A DNA stretch of 6,230 nucleotides from Marinospirillum sp. (GCF_014859565.1 NZ_JACUUA010000187.1:1-6230); one strand, 5' to 3'; numbered from the stretch's first letter, positions 1 to 6,230 are shown. Translations and numbers: made by a program. Notes: a model not told the origin generated them from the letters alone.

Positions 1-1
1 T

Positions 2-373
2 CAGGATGGTTACACCACGGGTCGTCTGGCGGGTTTGGAGGTCGGGCCGGATGGAACAGTGTTTGGTCGTTATACCAATGGGCAGAACCGCGCGGTCGGC
101 CAGGTGCCGATAGCCACCTTTACTGCTCCGGAAGGTTTAAAACCGAATGGTTCCACGGCCTGGCTGGAAACTGCTGAGTCGGGTATTCCTACTTTTAACA
201 CCGCAGGCACGGGAATTACCGGTACCATTTCTGGTGGTGCACTGGAAGATTCCAACGTGGATCTGGCTGAAGAGCTGGTGAAGATGATCATTGGTCAGCG
301 TAACTATCAGGCCAACGCCAAAACTATTCAAACCCAGGACACCATCACGCAGACGATTATTAATCTGCGTTAA
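2..373 (+). CDS. flgE: Flagellar hook protein FlgE, C-terminal part (5' end outside window)
   Basis: The reading frame is open from the left edge to TAA at 371-373, giving the last 123 residues of a flagellar axial protein. FlgE polymerises outside the outer membrane into the hook, the universal joint between rod and filament, after export by the flagellar type III system. The visible part has a segment typical of hook-protein domains (QDGYTTGRLAGLEVGPDG, then FGRYTNGQ and GQVPIATF). It ends with the conserved axial C-terminal helix: GALEDSNVDLAEELVKMI, then GQRNYQANAKTI and a hydrophobic TQTIINLR end. The NGQ/LGQV-type block followed by a QRNYQANAK helix is what separates FlgE from FlgG or FlgF, and flgF following directly supports the call. 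The true start lies upstream; internal TTG/ATG codons here are not starts. A terminator follows 19 bases after the stop, so this gene ends its transcription unit. Confidence 0.95.
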   Translation, partial: QDGYTTGRLAGLEVGPDGTVFGRYTNGQNRAVGQVPIATFTAPEGLKPNGSTAWLETAESGIPTFNTAGTGITGTISGGALEDSNVDLAEELVKMIIGQRNYQANAKTIQTQDTITQTIINLR

Positions 374-392
374 TTCTGCGGTTCTTTCCTGT

Positions 393-416
393 AAAGGCGC
401 ACTTCGGTGCGCCTTT
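393..416 (+). terminator. Intrinsic-type terminator hairpin after flgE
   Basis: A perfect 10-bp inverted repeat (AAAGGCGCAC at 393-402, GTGCGCCTTT at 407-416) encloses the loop TTCG at 403-406. The loop is closed by a C-G pair, which is the hyperstable cUUCGg tetraloop. Two further G-T wobble pairs could extend the base (391-392 with 417-418). The U tract is imperfect: TTT closes the stem and is followed by GTCGTTTC. It may therefore end most transcripts while leaving some read-through into flgF. It begins 19 bases after the flgE stop codon. Confidence 0.85.
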
Positions 417-424
417 GTCGTTTC

Positions 425-440
425 TGGCATGTTGCTTGCA
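425..440 (+). promoter_or_regulatory. Sigma-54 (RpoN) promoter driving flgF onwards
   Basis: The sequence TGGCATGTTGCTTGCA agrees with the sigma-54 consensus TGGCAYRNNNNTTGCW at every defined position. The invariant GG (426-427) and GC (438-439) are separated by the required 10 bases. Counting 12 bases on from the GC puts the transcription start near 451, giving a leader of about 33 bases before the flgF ATG at 484. It lies directly behind the flgE terminator, as expected for a new transcription unit. In Pseudomonas and Vibrio the corresponding flgF operon is known to depend on sigma-54 with an enhancer-binding protein of the FleQ/FleR (FlrA/FlrC) type. That this activator family acts here is inference. 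Confidence 0.85.
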
Positions 441-448
441 GTGTATTG

Positions 449-464
449 GGTCATTAGCGGTCAT
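449..464 (+). repeat. Tandem GGTCAT direct repeat in flgF leader, possible activator site
   Basis: GGTCAT occurs at 449-454 and again at 459-464, so the copies are 10 bases apart start to start, about one helical turn. They straddle and follow the predicted transcription start of the sigma-54 promoter. Flagellar enhancer-binding proteins of the FleQ and FlrC type are known to bind close to or downstream of the start site at some promoters, so this could be part of an activator site. A six-base repeat in a short leader may also be chance. Confidence 0.25.
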
Positions 465-473
465 ACTGATTCT

Positions 474-477
474 GGAG
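474..477 (+). promoter_or_regulatory. Ribosome binding site fixing the flgF start
   Basis: GGAG lies six bases before ATG at 484. The open frame extends upstream to a TTG at 415, but that codon falls inside the terminator stem and upstream of the predicted transcript start, so the 484 start is preferred. Confidence 0.75.
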
Positions 478-483
478 ACACCC

Positions 484-1224
484 ATGGATAAAGCCCTTTT
501 TATTGCCATGACTGGCGCCAAGCACAACATGATGGCACAGACGGCACGCTCGAATAACCTTGCCAACGTGAATACCACGGGCTTCAGGGCTGATTTTGAG
601 CAGGCGCGTGCCATGCCGGTGTTTGGTCAGCACCACCCCAGCCGTGTTTACGCCCTGACAGAGCGTCCCGCCACTGATATTCAGTCCGGCAGTTATGATT
701 ACACTGGTAATCCACTGGATGTGGCTGTGCAGGGTGATGGCTGGATTGCTGTGCAGGCGCCCAATGGTGAAGAAGCCTATACCCGTCGTGGTGATCTGAA
801 TATTGATGCCAATGGTGTGCTGCGTACCGGCAATGGCTTGCCGGTCATCGGCAATGGTGGTCCCGTGGTATTGCCGCCCGGTGTGCATTTCCATGTAAAT
901 GGTGATGGTGGTATCAGTGCTGCTAATGGTGGTGCAGATGCGGAATTGGTGGATCAGATTAAATTGGTGAATCCTACGGCGCTGGGTTTGACCATGGAAA
1001 AGGGGTTGGATGGTTTGATGCGCCCCAGAAACTTTGAAGATGTGTTGCCAGCTGATGAGTTGGTTCGTGTGGAGTCTGGCGCTCTGGAAACCAGTAATGT
1101 TAATGCTGTGAACGAGCTGACCAATATTCTGGCACTGTCACGGCAGTATGAAATGAACGTGAAGATGATGAAGTCTGTTGATGAAAATGGCGCAACCGCC
1201 AGCAGCCTGCTGCGTATGAGCTGA
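484..1224 (+). CDS. flgF: Flagellar basal-body rod protein FlgF (proximal rod)
   Basis: FlgF is one of the proximal rod subunits, exported by the flagellar type III apparatus and assembled between FlgB/FlgC and the distal rod FlgG. The product is 246 residues, close to the roughly 250 usual for the family. The N-terminal rod signature is present at residues 23-34 (SNNLANVNTTGF), preceded by MDKALFIAMTGAKHNMMAQ, which resembles FlgF rather than FlgG. A middle domain holds the motif YTRRGDLNIDANG shared with FlgG and FlgE (GDGWIAVQ, then the YTR block). The C-terminal axial helix reads GALETSNVNAVNELTNIL followed by SRQYEMNVKMMKSVDENG. It starts at the ATG preceded by GGAG and is the first gene behind the sigma-54 promoter. 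It is separated from flgG by 52 bases with no terminator. The protein ends on a short SSLLRMS tail. Identity is firm; FlgF versus FlgG is decided by gene order and the N-terminus. Confidence 0.95.
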   Translation: MDKALFIAMTGAKHNMMAQTARSNNLANVNTTGFRADFEQARAMPVFGQHHPSRVYALTERPATDIQSGSYDYTGNPLDVAVQGDGWIAVQAPNGEEAYTRRGDLNIDANGVLRTGNGLPVIGNGGPVVLPPGVHFHVNGDGGISAANGGADAELVDQIKLVNPTALGLTMEKGLDGLMRPRNFEDVLPADELVRVESGALETSNVNAVNELTNILALSRQYEMNVKMMKSVDENGATASSLLRMS

Positions 1225-1276
1225 TCACCAGACACACCGAAATGAACAAGACGAATTGATTAAAGGGGTTTGAACT

Positions 1277-2065
1277 ATGCATCCGGCACTCTGGACAGGT
1301 AAAACAGGTTTGAATGCAATGGACACCAAAATGTCCACCATTGCCAACAACCTGGCTAACGTCAACACTGTGGGTTTTAAGCGCAATCGCGCCATTTTTG
1401 AAGACCTGCTGTATCAGGCGCAGAAAATGCCTGGTGCACAGAATGGCGGTGATGCCCAGTTGCCTACAGGTCTGCAGTTGGGTACCGGTGTGCGAGTGAC
1501 TGCAACCCAGCGCCAATTCACAGAGGGCAGCCTGGAGGTGACCAATCAGCCTCTGGATATGGCAATCAATGGCCGTGGTTTTTTCCGTATTCAGATGCCC
1601 GATGGTGAGATTTCCTATACTCGTAATGGTCAGTTCCACCTGGATGCGGAAGGCCGTATTGTGAATACCAACGGTTTCCCGCTGGAGCCGGAGATTGTAG
1701 TACCTGATAATACCAACTCCATCACCATTGGTCGTGACGGTACAGTGACGGTCACTCAGGCTGGACAGAACAACCAGCCACAAGAGATTGGTCAGGTGGA
1801 AGTGGTGGACTTTGTGAACCCGGCTGGTCTGCTGGCGATTGGTCACAATCTGTTTGTGGAAACAGCCGGTTCCGGTGCACCGCTGGATGGTGTGGGTGGT
1901 GAGAATGGTTTTGGTGCGGTTGAACAGAGCATGCTGGAACTGTCCAACGTCAGTGCTGTTGAAGAGCTGGTGGATATGATTACCACTCAACGTGCTTACG
2001 AAATGAATACCAAGGTGGTTTCATCCGCTGATGATATGCTGCGCAACCTGACTCAGACTCTTTAA
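1277..2065 (+). CDS. flgG: Flagellar basal-body rod protein FlgG (distal rod)
   Basis: FlgG forms the long, rigid distal rod that crosses the P and L rings. The product has 262 residues against 260 in E. coli. It starts MHPALWTGKTGLNAMDTKMS, followed by the rod signature ANNLANVNTVGF (residues 23-34) and KRNRAIFEDLLYQ. Residues 46-63 (YQAQKMPGAQNGGDAQLP) match the FlgG-specific segment that in enteric FlgG keeps the rod straight and that FlgE lacks. The central domain contains LPTGLQLGTGVRV, GRGFFRIQMPDG and YTRNGQFHLDAEG. The C-terminal helix has ELSNVSAVEELVDMITTQ and then RAYEMNTKVVSSADDML. An AAGGGG-type ribosome site lies at 1263-1268, eight bases before the ATG. It is co-oriented with flgF and followed 40 bases later by flgH. 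A long open frame on the opposite strand is a shadow of this gene. Confidence 0.97.
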   Translation: MHPALWTGKTGLNAMDTKMSTIANNLANVNTVGFKRNRAIFEDLLYQAQKMPGAQNGGDAQLPTGLQLGTGVRVTATQRQFTEGSLEVTNQPLDMAINGRGFFRIQMPDGEISYTRNGQFHLDAEGRIVNTNGFPLEPEIVVPDNTNSITIGRDGTVTVTQAGQNNQPQEIGQVEVVDFVNPAGLLAIGHNLFVETAGSGAPLDGVGGENGFGAVEQSMLELSNVSAVEELVDMITTQRAYEMNTKVVSSADDMLRNLTQTL

Positions 2066-2105
2066 GAGCGAGTGATATAACGGGTTTTGCAGGGGGAGAG
2101 GAAAG

Positions 2106-2789
2106 ATGTTGCATTTTAATCGGTTGTTGTCATTGCTGGTGCTGGTTCTTTTACTGGCAGGTTGTGCCACTGCGCCGGGTGAGCCGGAGGTTAAACCGGA
2201 TGACCCATTTTATGCACCGGTACAGCCCAGTCGCATGGAGCCGCCTCCCCCGACTCGTGGTTCGTTATATCAGGCAAGTCATAGCAAGGCGCTGTTTGGT
2301 GACCGCAAAGCCTACCGTGTGGGTGATGTGATCACTGTGCATATGGAAGAGCAAACACGTTCCAGCAAGTCAGCCTCTTCTGATATGTCACGCAACACTA
2401 ACGTCAATGTGGTCAACCCTAATATCGGTGGACGCGACTCCCCCGTCAATCTGGGGCTGAATATGAACTCGGATCGCAGTTTTTCCGGTGATGCCAGCGC
2501 AGATCAGAGTAACAGCCTGCTCGGCAGTATCACCGTGACTGTGCATGATGTTTACCCCAACGGTAACCTGCTGGTACGTGGTGAAAAATGGCTAACGCTG
2601 AATCAAGGCGCTGAATATGTAAGGGTGTCTGGCATTGTGCGTCCGGAAGACATACGTCCGGATAATAGTGTGATCTCAACCCAGATGGCTGATGCTCGCC
2701 TGACCTACAGTGGTACTGGTGATCTAGCCAATGCCAATCGTCAGGGCTGGCTGGCTCGTTTCTTTAACAGTGGCTGGTGGCCGCTGTAA
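2106..2789 (+). CDS. flgH: Flagellar L-ring lipoprotein FlgH
   Basis: FlgH is the outer-membrane lipoprotein that forms the L ring around the distal rod. It is exported by Sec, not by the flagellar apparatus. The 227-residue product, near the usual 230, begins with a lipoprotein signal: positive N-region (HFNR), a leucine/valine-rich core, and the lipobox L17-A18-G19-C20. C20 is the only cysteine and the predicted lipidated first mature residue. A proline-rich stretch follows (EPPPPT, residues 45-50). Family motifs then appear: RVGDVITV (71-78), the asparagine/serine-rich middle, [20 protein letters not shown] (152-171), [10 protein letters not shown] (174-183) and a C-terminal [16 protein letters not shown] ending in GWWPL. 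Purine-rich AGGGGGAGAGG upstream of ATG 2106 is a strong ribosome site. The TAA stop shares a base with a possible flgI ATG at 2789, so translation of the two is closely linked. Confidence 0.97.
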   Translation: MLHFNRLLSLLVLVLLLAGCATAPGEPEVKPDDPFYAPVQPSRMEPPPPTRGSLYQASHSKALFGDRKAYRVGDVITVHMEEQTRSSKSASSDMSRNTNVNVVNPNIGGRDSPVNLGLNMNSDRSFSGDASADQSNSLLGSITVTVHDVYPNGNLLVRGEKWLTLNQGAEYVRVSGIVRPEDIRPDNSVISTQMADARLTYSGTGDLANANRQGWLARFFNSGWWPL

Positions 2790-2794
2790 TGCCT

Positions 2795-2798
2795 GAGG
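2795..2798 (+). promoter_or_regulatory. Ribosome binding site favouring the flgI start at 2807
   Basis: GAGG sits eight bases before ATG 2807. The other in-frame candidates are ATG 2789, overlapping the flgH stop, and GTG 2777, inside flgH. They have no comparable site and would add MPEVHF before a normal-looking Sec signal, so 2807 is preferred. Confidence 0.6.
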
Positions 2799-2806
2799 TT
2801 CATTTC

Positions 2807-3916
2807 ATGAAAGTTGCTGCTGTTTTACGCTGGTCACTGATTCTTGGTTTGTTGGTGAGCTTTTCATCACCCTTGCTGGCAACCAGTCGCCTGAAAGATG
2901 TCACCACCGTTGAAGGGGTGCGCAGTAATCAGCTGATTGGTTATGGCCTGGTTGTGGGTCTGGATGGTACGGGTGATAACGCGCCATTCACCAATCAAAC
3001 CTTTGCCAATATGATGAACCAATTTGGTATTACCTTACCGCCTGGTGTTAATCCTCGTTCCCAGAACGTGGCTGCGGTGACGGTGAATGCTGAGCTGCCC
3101 CCTTTTGCCAAGCCAGGCCAGAGTGTGGACATTACGGTTTCTTCCATAGGTAATGCCGATAGCCTGCGTGGCGGCACTCTGTTGATGACCCCATTGCGTG
3201 GTGCAGATGGTAATGTTTATGCCGTGGCGCAGGGCAGCCTGGTGGTGGGAGGGTTCGGGGCTGGTGGTGCGGATGGCTCACGAGTGACGGTTAACGTTCC
3301 CAGTGTTGGTCGGATTCCCAACGGTGCCACAGTGGAACGGGAGGTTGCCAACTTCTTTGGTGACAGTGACACCCTAACGTTTAACCTGCATTACCCGGAT
3401 TTTACGACGGCTCGTCGTATTGAAGAAGCCATCAATAACCTGATGGGGCCGGGTGTGGCTCATGCATTGGATCCGGTATCCATTCGTGTACGTGCACCGC
3501 GTGATACCAGCCAGCGGGTGGCTTTTTTATCGGTACTCGAAAATATCCAGGTCACCACCGCTGAGGTAGCGGCCAAGGTCATTATCAACTCCCGTACCGG
3601 TACCATTGTGATTGGGCAGAATGTACGGGTGGCACCTGCGGCGGTGACTCATGGCAGTCTTACGGTGACCATTGCTGAAGCCCCTCAAGTGATTCAGCCT
3701 GGTCCTTTTGCTGATGGTGATGCGGAGGTTCAGCAGGATACTCAGATCGATATCGCTCAGGAAAATAACCCGATGTTCAAGTTTGATGCGGGTGTCACGC
3801 TGGACGAAATTGTCAGAGCTGTTAATCAGGTGGGTGCCGCACCGGGTGATCTGATGGCCATTCTGGAAGCATTAAAACAGGCTGGTGCACTGAATGCCCA
3901 GCTGATTGTGATTTAA
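2807..3916 (+). CDS. flgI: Flagellar P-ring protein FlgI
   Basis: FlgI forms the periplasmic P ring, embedded at the peptidoglycan layer and acting with FlgH as the bushing for the rod. From ATG 2807 the product is 369 residues (E. coli 365). Residues 1-25 form a Sec signal peptide (MKVAAVLR, then a hydrophobic core, then SSPLLA) with likely cleavage after A25. The mature protein begins [20 protein letters not shown] and continues with the family hallmarks [79 protein letters not shown] and a C-terminal [15 protein letters not shown]. There is no cysteine anywhere. The two cysteines that form the DsbA-dependent disulfide in E. coli FlgI correspond by hand alignment to A278 and A361. The gene lies 17 bases after the flgH stop and 8 bases before flgJ, consistent with one operon. 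The exact start (2807 or 2789) is the only doubt. Confidence 0.96.
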   Translation: MKVAAVLRWSLILGLLVSFSSPLLATSRLKDVTTVEGVRSNQLIGYGLVVGLDGTGDNAPFTNQTFANMMNQFGITLPPGVNPRSQNVAAVTVNAELPPFAKPGQSVDITVSSIGNADSLRGGTLLMTPLRGADGNVYAVAQGSLVVGGFGAGGADGSRVTVNVPSVGRIPNGATVEREVANFFGDSDTLTFNLHYPDFTTARRIEEAINNLMGPGVAHALDPVSIRVRAPRDTSQRVAFLSVLENIQVTTAEVAAKVIINSRTGTIVIGQNVRVAPAAVTHGSLTVTIAEAPQVIQPGPFADGDAEVQQDTQIDIAQENNPMFKFDAGVTLDEIVRAVNQVGAAPGDLMAILEALKQAGALNAQLIVI

Positions 3917-3924
3917 CGGGTGAA

Positions 3925-5091
3925 ATGATGATTGGAGACAAGGCTAGCAGTGGCAACTATGCCAAAGCTCAGAATGCCTATCACGACTTTCAGGGTTTAA
4001 GAGAGCTGAAAAAAGGTGCCATCGAGGAAGATCCCGAAGCACTCAAAGAAGTTGCTCGTCAGTTCGAAGCCTTGTTCATCCAGATGATCATGAAAAGTGC
4101 CCGTGAAGCGGATGAGCTGATTGGTGGTGAAGAGACGTTACTGAAATCCAAAGAAATGTCTTTTTTCCAGGGCATGTTGGATGAACAGTTTTCCATTGCC
4201 ATGACCCAGTCGAACAGTGGCAAAGGCATGGGGCTGGCGGATTTGCTGGTTAGTCAATTGTCTAAAGCACCGCGTGAACCCATCAGTGATGTACCGGAAG
4301 AAGTGCGTCGTGGTGCGCAACTTCTGACTGAAGATGTAATGGGTCAGCTAAATGCGCGGCGCTTGCGTTTTTCGCGTGCACCTTTGGCTGATGCAGAAAA
4401 TATGGTGGTTGCCAAGGCGCAACAGGATGATCGCAAGGCAGCTGCTGAAGCAGTGCAGGCTGCTCGCCGTCCTCCGATGACCGCAGCGGGTGATGTGGCT
4501 GGTCGTCAGCCGCTGGAAATAAAAGGTTTGCCGGTTCGTGAAGACAAACGCGCTTATTTTGAATCACCGGAAGATTTTGTACGCCATCTTTATCCACTGG
4601 CGCAGCAGGCAGCAGCCCGTATTGGCATCGATCCAAAACTGATGCTGGCGCAGTCTGCACTGGAAACCGGCTGGGGGCGTTTTATGGTGCCCCGTGAAGA
4701 TGGTTCCAACAGTTTTAACCTGTTTGGTATCAAGGCTGATCGCCGCTGGGATGGTGATTCGGCTGAAGTGCAGACGCTTGAGTATCGCAATGGTCAGCCG
4801 CAGCAGGAGCGCTGGCCGTTCAGGGCTTACGAGTCATTTGAACAGTCGATGCATGATTATGTGGACTTTTTAACTGTAAACCCACGTTATCAACAGACAC
4901 TGGAAAAAGCCGATAATCCTCAGGCTTTTGCACGTGGGCTGCAGCAAGCGGGTTATGCCACTGATCCACGTTATGCCAGCAAGATTATCAACATTATGGA
5001 TGGATCAACGCTTAACCAGGCGTTACAGAATGTTGGACAGGAATTACCGGAAACACCTGCAGTACCCACAAAAACTGCCGATAAACAATAG
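3925..5091 (+). CDS. flgJ: FlgJ: rod cap and peptidoglycan hydrolase (glucosaminidase)
   Basis: FlgJ has two jobs in the periplasm: its N-terminal domain caps the growing rod, and its C-terminal domain cuts peptidoglycan so the rod can pass. The product is 388 residues, longer than the 313 of E. coli because of a long linker and a tail. Residues about 35-112 are the rod-binding domain (DPEALKEVARQFEALFIQMI, then SKEMSFFQGMLDEQFS and GMGLADLL). Residues about 113-205 are a charged, alanine-rich linker with low apparent conservation. Residues about 213-360 are the glucosaminidase domain, with LAQSALETGWGR carrying the presumed catalytic E247. It also has NLFGIKA (265-271), LEYRNG with E286 as a candidate second acidic residue, and GYATDPRYASKI (343-354). 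A tail of about 28 residues ends PTKTADKQ. Tandem ATGs at 3925 and 3928 both follow GGTGA (3919-3923). 3928 has the more comfortable spacing, so the true protein may be one residue shorter. Confidence 0.96.
   Translation: MMIGDKASSGNYAKAQNAYHDFQGLRELKKGAIEEDPEALKEVARQFEALFIQMIMKSAREADELIGGEETLLKSKEMSFFQGMLDEQFSIAMTQSNSGKGMGLADLLVSQLSKAPREPISDVPEEVRRGAQLLTEDVMGQLNARRLRFSRAPLADAENMVVAKAQQDDRKAAAEAVQAARRPPMTAAGDVAGRQPLEIKGLPVREDKRAYFESPEDFVRHLYPLAQQAAARIGIDPKLMLAQSALETGWGRFMVPREDGSNSFNLFGIKADRRWDGDSAEVQTLEYRNGQPQQERWPFRAYESFEQSMHDYVDFLTVNPRYQQTLEKADNPQAFARGLQQAGYATDPRYASKIINIMDGSTLNQALQNVGQELPETPAVPTKTADKQ
5058..5084 (+). promoter_or_regulatory. Possible sigma-28 (FliA) promoter for flgK, inside the flgJ 3' end
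   Basis: GCCGATAA at 5077-5084 is identical to the sigma-28 -10 octamer. Eleven bases upstream, the expected spacing, lies TGCAGTAC, which matches only four of eight positions of the -35 consensus TAAAGTTT and lacks the TAAA core. Transcription would start near 5090, giving a leader of about 35 bases before flgK. In Salmonella, flgKL is known to have a late FliA promoter, so the position makes sense. Against it, the same octamer occurs at 4909-4916 inside flgJ with an even poorer -35, and it is easily produced by Ala-Asp-Lys/Asn codons. Confidence 0.35.
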
Positions 5092-5125
5092 ATTACCGGA
5101 CTGAACAAACCAGAAGGATGGCACT

Positions 5126-6230
5126 ATGTCAGATTTACTGAGCCTGGGTTTAACAGGGTTGCGCACCAGTCGTAACAACCTGAGTGTGACCGGCCATAAC
5201 ATCAGCAATATTGATACCCCCGGTTATTCGCGTCAGCGCGCCATACAGACGACCAATCCGCCATTTGGTACGGGAGCTGGTTATCTGGGTACAGGCTCAC
5301 GCACACAGACTATTGAGCGAATTGTGGATCAGTACACCATCCACCAGGTGCGCGTGGATACCAGTCGCCTGAAGGATAACGAAGCCTACCTGCGTAACTC
5401 CAGTGAATTGGATAACCTGTTATCCAACGAAAATTCAGCACTGGGCACAGCATTGAATGGCTTTTTTGAAGGTATTCAGTCTGCGGCCAACGATCCTCTG
5501 TCCCAGCCTGCCCGCCAGCTGGTATTCAGTCAGGCGGATAGTGTCAGCCAGCGTTTTAAAACGGCTCAGTCGCGCCTGACCGATCAGAACAACAACCTCA
5601 ACACTCAGCTGCGTACCTATACCGCACGAATTAATGAATTGGCAGGTGGTATTGGTGAGCTGAACAAACAAATCCAAGTGTATGAAGGTACACGGAATCA
5701 GCCACCGAATGACCTGTTTGATCGCCGTGATGAGCTACTGCGTGAATTGAGCCAGTATGTCGAAGTGAACGTGCAGGAACAGGATGGCAGAACCGTCAAC
5801 GTTGCCATAGGTAACGGCATCCCTTTGATTACCGGCGAAAACGTCAACAAGCTGGAGGCTGTTCCCGGTCGTAATGACAAGAGTCGTTACGAAGTTTACA
5901 TGATGGATAATCGTGGCACACGGATGCATATCACCAATGAAATTGCTGGTGGTGAGATGGGTGGTGTACTGCGTTACCGCACCGATACACTTGATCCAGC
6001 ATTGAATGAAATTGGTCGCATTGCACTGGTGTTTGCTGGTGAGTTCAACAACCAGCACCATGCAGGAACTGATTTACAGGGTAACCAGGGCGGTGATTTT
6101 TTCAAGGATATCAATACCAAGGAGTTTATGCTGGATCGTATTACCGGTATTCAGCGTACTGCTCCTGCAGGTGTCTGGCTTGATCCGCAGGGACTGAACA
6201 AATTGCCTGCGCAAGAGTTTATGCTGCGTC
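5126..6230 (+). CDS. flgK: Flagellar hook-associated protein 1 FlgK, N-terminal part (3' end outside window)
   Basis: FlgK (HAP1) is the first junction protein laid on the completed hook, joining it through FlgL to the filament. It is exported by the flagellar type III system, usually with chaperone FlgN. The frame is open from ATG 5126 to the right edge, 368 residues with no stop. An AAGGA ribosome site at 5114-5118 lies seven bases before the ATG. The N-terminus MSDLLSLGLTGLRTSRNNLS followed by VTGHNISNIDTPGYSRQR (residues 21-38) is the FlgK form of the axial signature; the NTPGYSRQ-type ending marks HAP1 rather than rod proteins. Further family features are GTGSRTQTIERIVDQY (55-70), FFEGIQSAANDPLSQPARQ (113-131), a long helical region about 140-190, PPNDLFDRRDELLRELS (193-209), VNVAIGNGIPLITG (224-237) and GGVLRYR (279-285). 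The variable domain begins around 310 and is cut by the edge. It lies 34 bases after flgJ without a terminator. Confidence 0.97.
   Translation, partial: MSDLLSLGLTGLRTSRNNLSVTGHNISNIDTPGYSRQRAIQTTNPPFGTGAGYLGTGSRTQTIERIVDQYTIHQVRVDTSRLKDNEAYLRNSSELDNLLSNENSALGTALNGFFEGIQSAANDPLSQPARQLVFSQADSVSQRFKTAQSRLTDQNNNLNTQLRTYTARINELAGGIGELNKQIQVYEGTRNQPPNDLFDRRDELLRELSQYVEVNVQEQDGRTVNVAIGNGIPLITGENVNKLEAVPGRNDKSRYEVYMMDNRGTRMHITNEIAGGEMGGVLRYRTDTLDPALNEIGRIALVFAGEFNNQHHAGTDLQGNQGGDFFKDINTKEFMLDRITGIQRTAPAGVWLDPQGLNKLPAQEFMLR

Noticed and set aside
415..483. Upstream extension of flgF to the TTG at 415
   Set aside because: The codon lies in the terminator stem and before the predicted transcript start. 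The extra 23 residues are unlike any FlgF N-terminus, whereas MDKALF from 484 fits the family and has a GGAG.
454..894. 146-codon minus-strand open frame opposite flgF
   Set aside because: It is antisense to the conserved FlgF N-terminal half, its composition looks like a shadow frame, and no ribosome site or partner gene supports it.
554..1381. Near-identical NNLANVNT-GF motifs in flgF and flgG, suggesting recent duplication
   Set aside because: The similarity is the ancient axial-protein signature. The DNA differs at many synonymous sites and the rest of the proteins diverge, so this is old paralogy.
1100..1990. 296-codon open frame on the minus strand opposite flgF end and flgG
   Set aside because: It runs antisense through two well-conserved flagellar genes. 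Its translation (many His, Cys and Thr, no recognisable motif) looks like a reverse shadow of their codon use, and its start lacks independent context.
4909..4916. Second GCCGATAA octamer inside flgJ
   Set aside because: No acceptable -35 (TCAACAGA at 4890-4897), no start codon nearby, and it is explained by Lys-Ala-Asp-Asn codons within the conserved glucosaminidase domain. It is kept only as a caution for the 5077 site.
5043..5100. ATTACCGGA repeated at 5043-5051 and 5092-5100 around the flgJ end
   Set aside because: ATTACCGG recurs in flgE and flgK as ordinary Ile-Thr-Gly codons (for example near 216, 5828 and 6140), so the pair is likely coincidental and not an attachment site or target duplication.
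1..6230. An undescribed system or cargo gene hidden in the cluster
   Set aside because: All seven genes are recognised flagellar components in standard order, gaps after flgF are at most 52 bases, and neither strand shows inserted genes, transposon ends, repeat arrays or a composition break.

Overview
The window is a piece of a flagellar axial-structure gene cluster, all on the + strand, in the order flgE(3' end)-flgF-flgG-flgH-flgI-flgJ-flgK(5' part). The encoded proteins build the hook (FlgE), the proximal and distal rod (FlgF, FlgG), the outer-membrane L ring (FlgH), the periplasmic P ring (FlgI), the rod cap with its cell-wall hydrolase (FlgJ) and the first hook-filament junction protein (FlgK). 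A lipoprotein L ring, a P ring and a two-domain FlgJ with a glucosaminidase domain point to a Gram-negative proteobacterium, most likely a gammaproteobacterium with a polar-type flagellar regulon (Pseudomonas, Vibrio or Oceanospirillales-like). Genus cannot be assigned from the sequence alone.

Layout: 2-373 is the hook protein C-terminus. It is followed by a strong hairpin with a UUCG loop (393-416) and, nine bases later, a match to every defined position of the sigma-54 -24/-12 consensus (425-440). A new transcription unit starts there: flgF (484-1224), flgG (1277-2065), flgH (2106-2789), flgI (2807-3916), flgJ (3925-5091) and flgK (from 5126, running off the right edge). Gaps after flgF are 8-52 bases, each gene has its own Shine-Dalgarno-like sequence, and I see no further terminator, so flgF to flgK can be read as one operon. 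A possible sigma-28 (FliA) promoter at the very end of flgJ could give flgK an additional late promoter. That call is weak.

How the genes work together: FlgF and FlgG polymerise into the rod under the FlgJ N-terminal cap while the FlgJ C-terminal domain opens the peptidoglycan. FlgI and FlgH are exported by the Sec route and form the bushings around the rod. FlgE then builds the hook, and FlgK sits on the finished hook before the filament grows. The order of promoters (flgE in an upstream unit, flgF-K from a sigma-54 promoter) resembles the Pseudomonas/Vibrio split into flgBCDE and flgFGHIJK more than the enteric single flgB-J operon.

No stretch over 300 bases lacks a gene. The longest non-coding gap is 374-483, and it is explained by the terminator, promoter and leader. 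I found no RNA gene, mobile element, CRISPR array or undescribed system. The interest here lies in regulatory sites and a few protein details.
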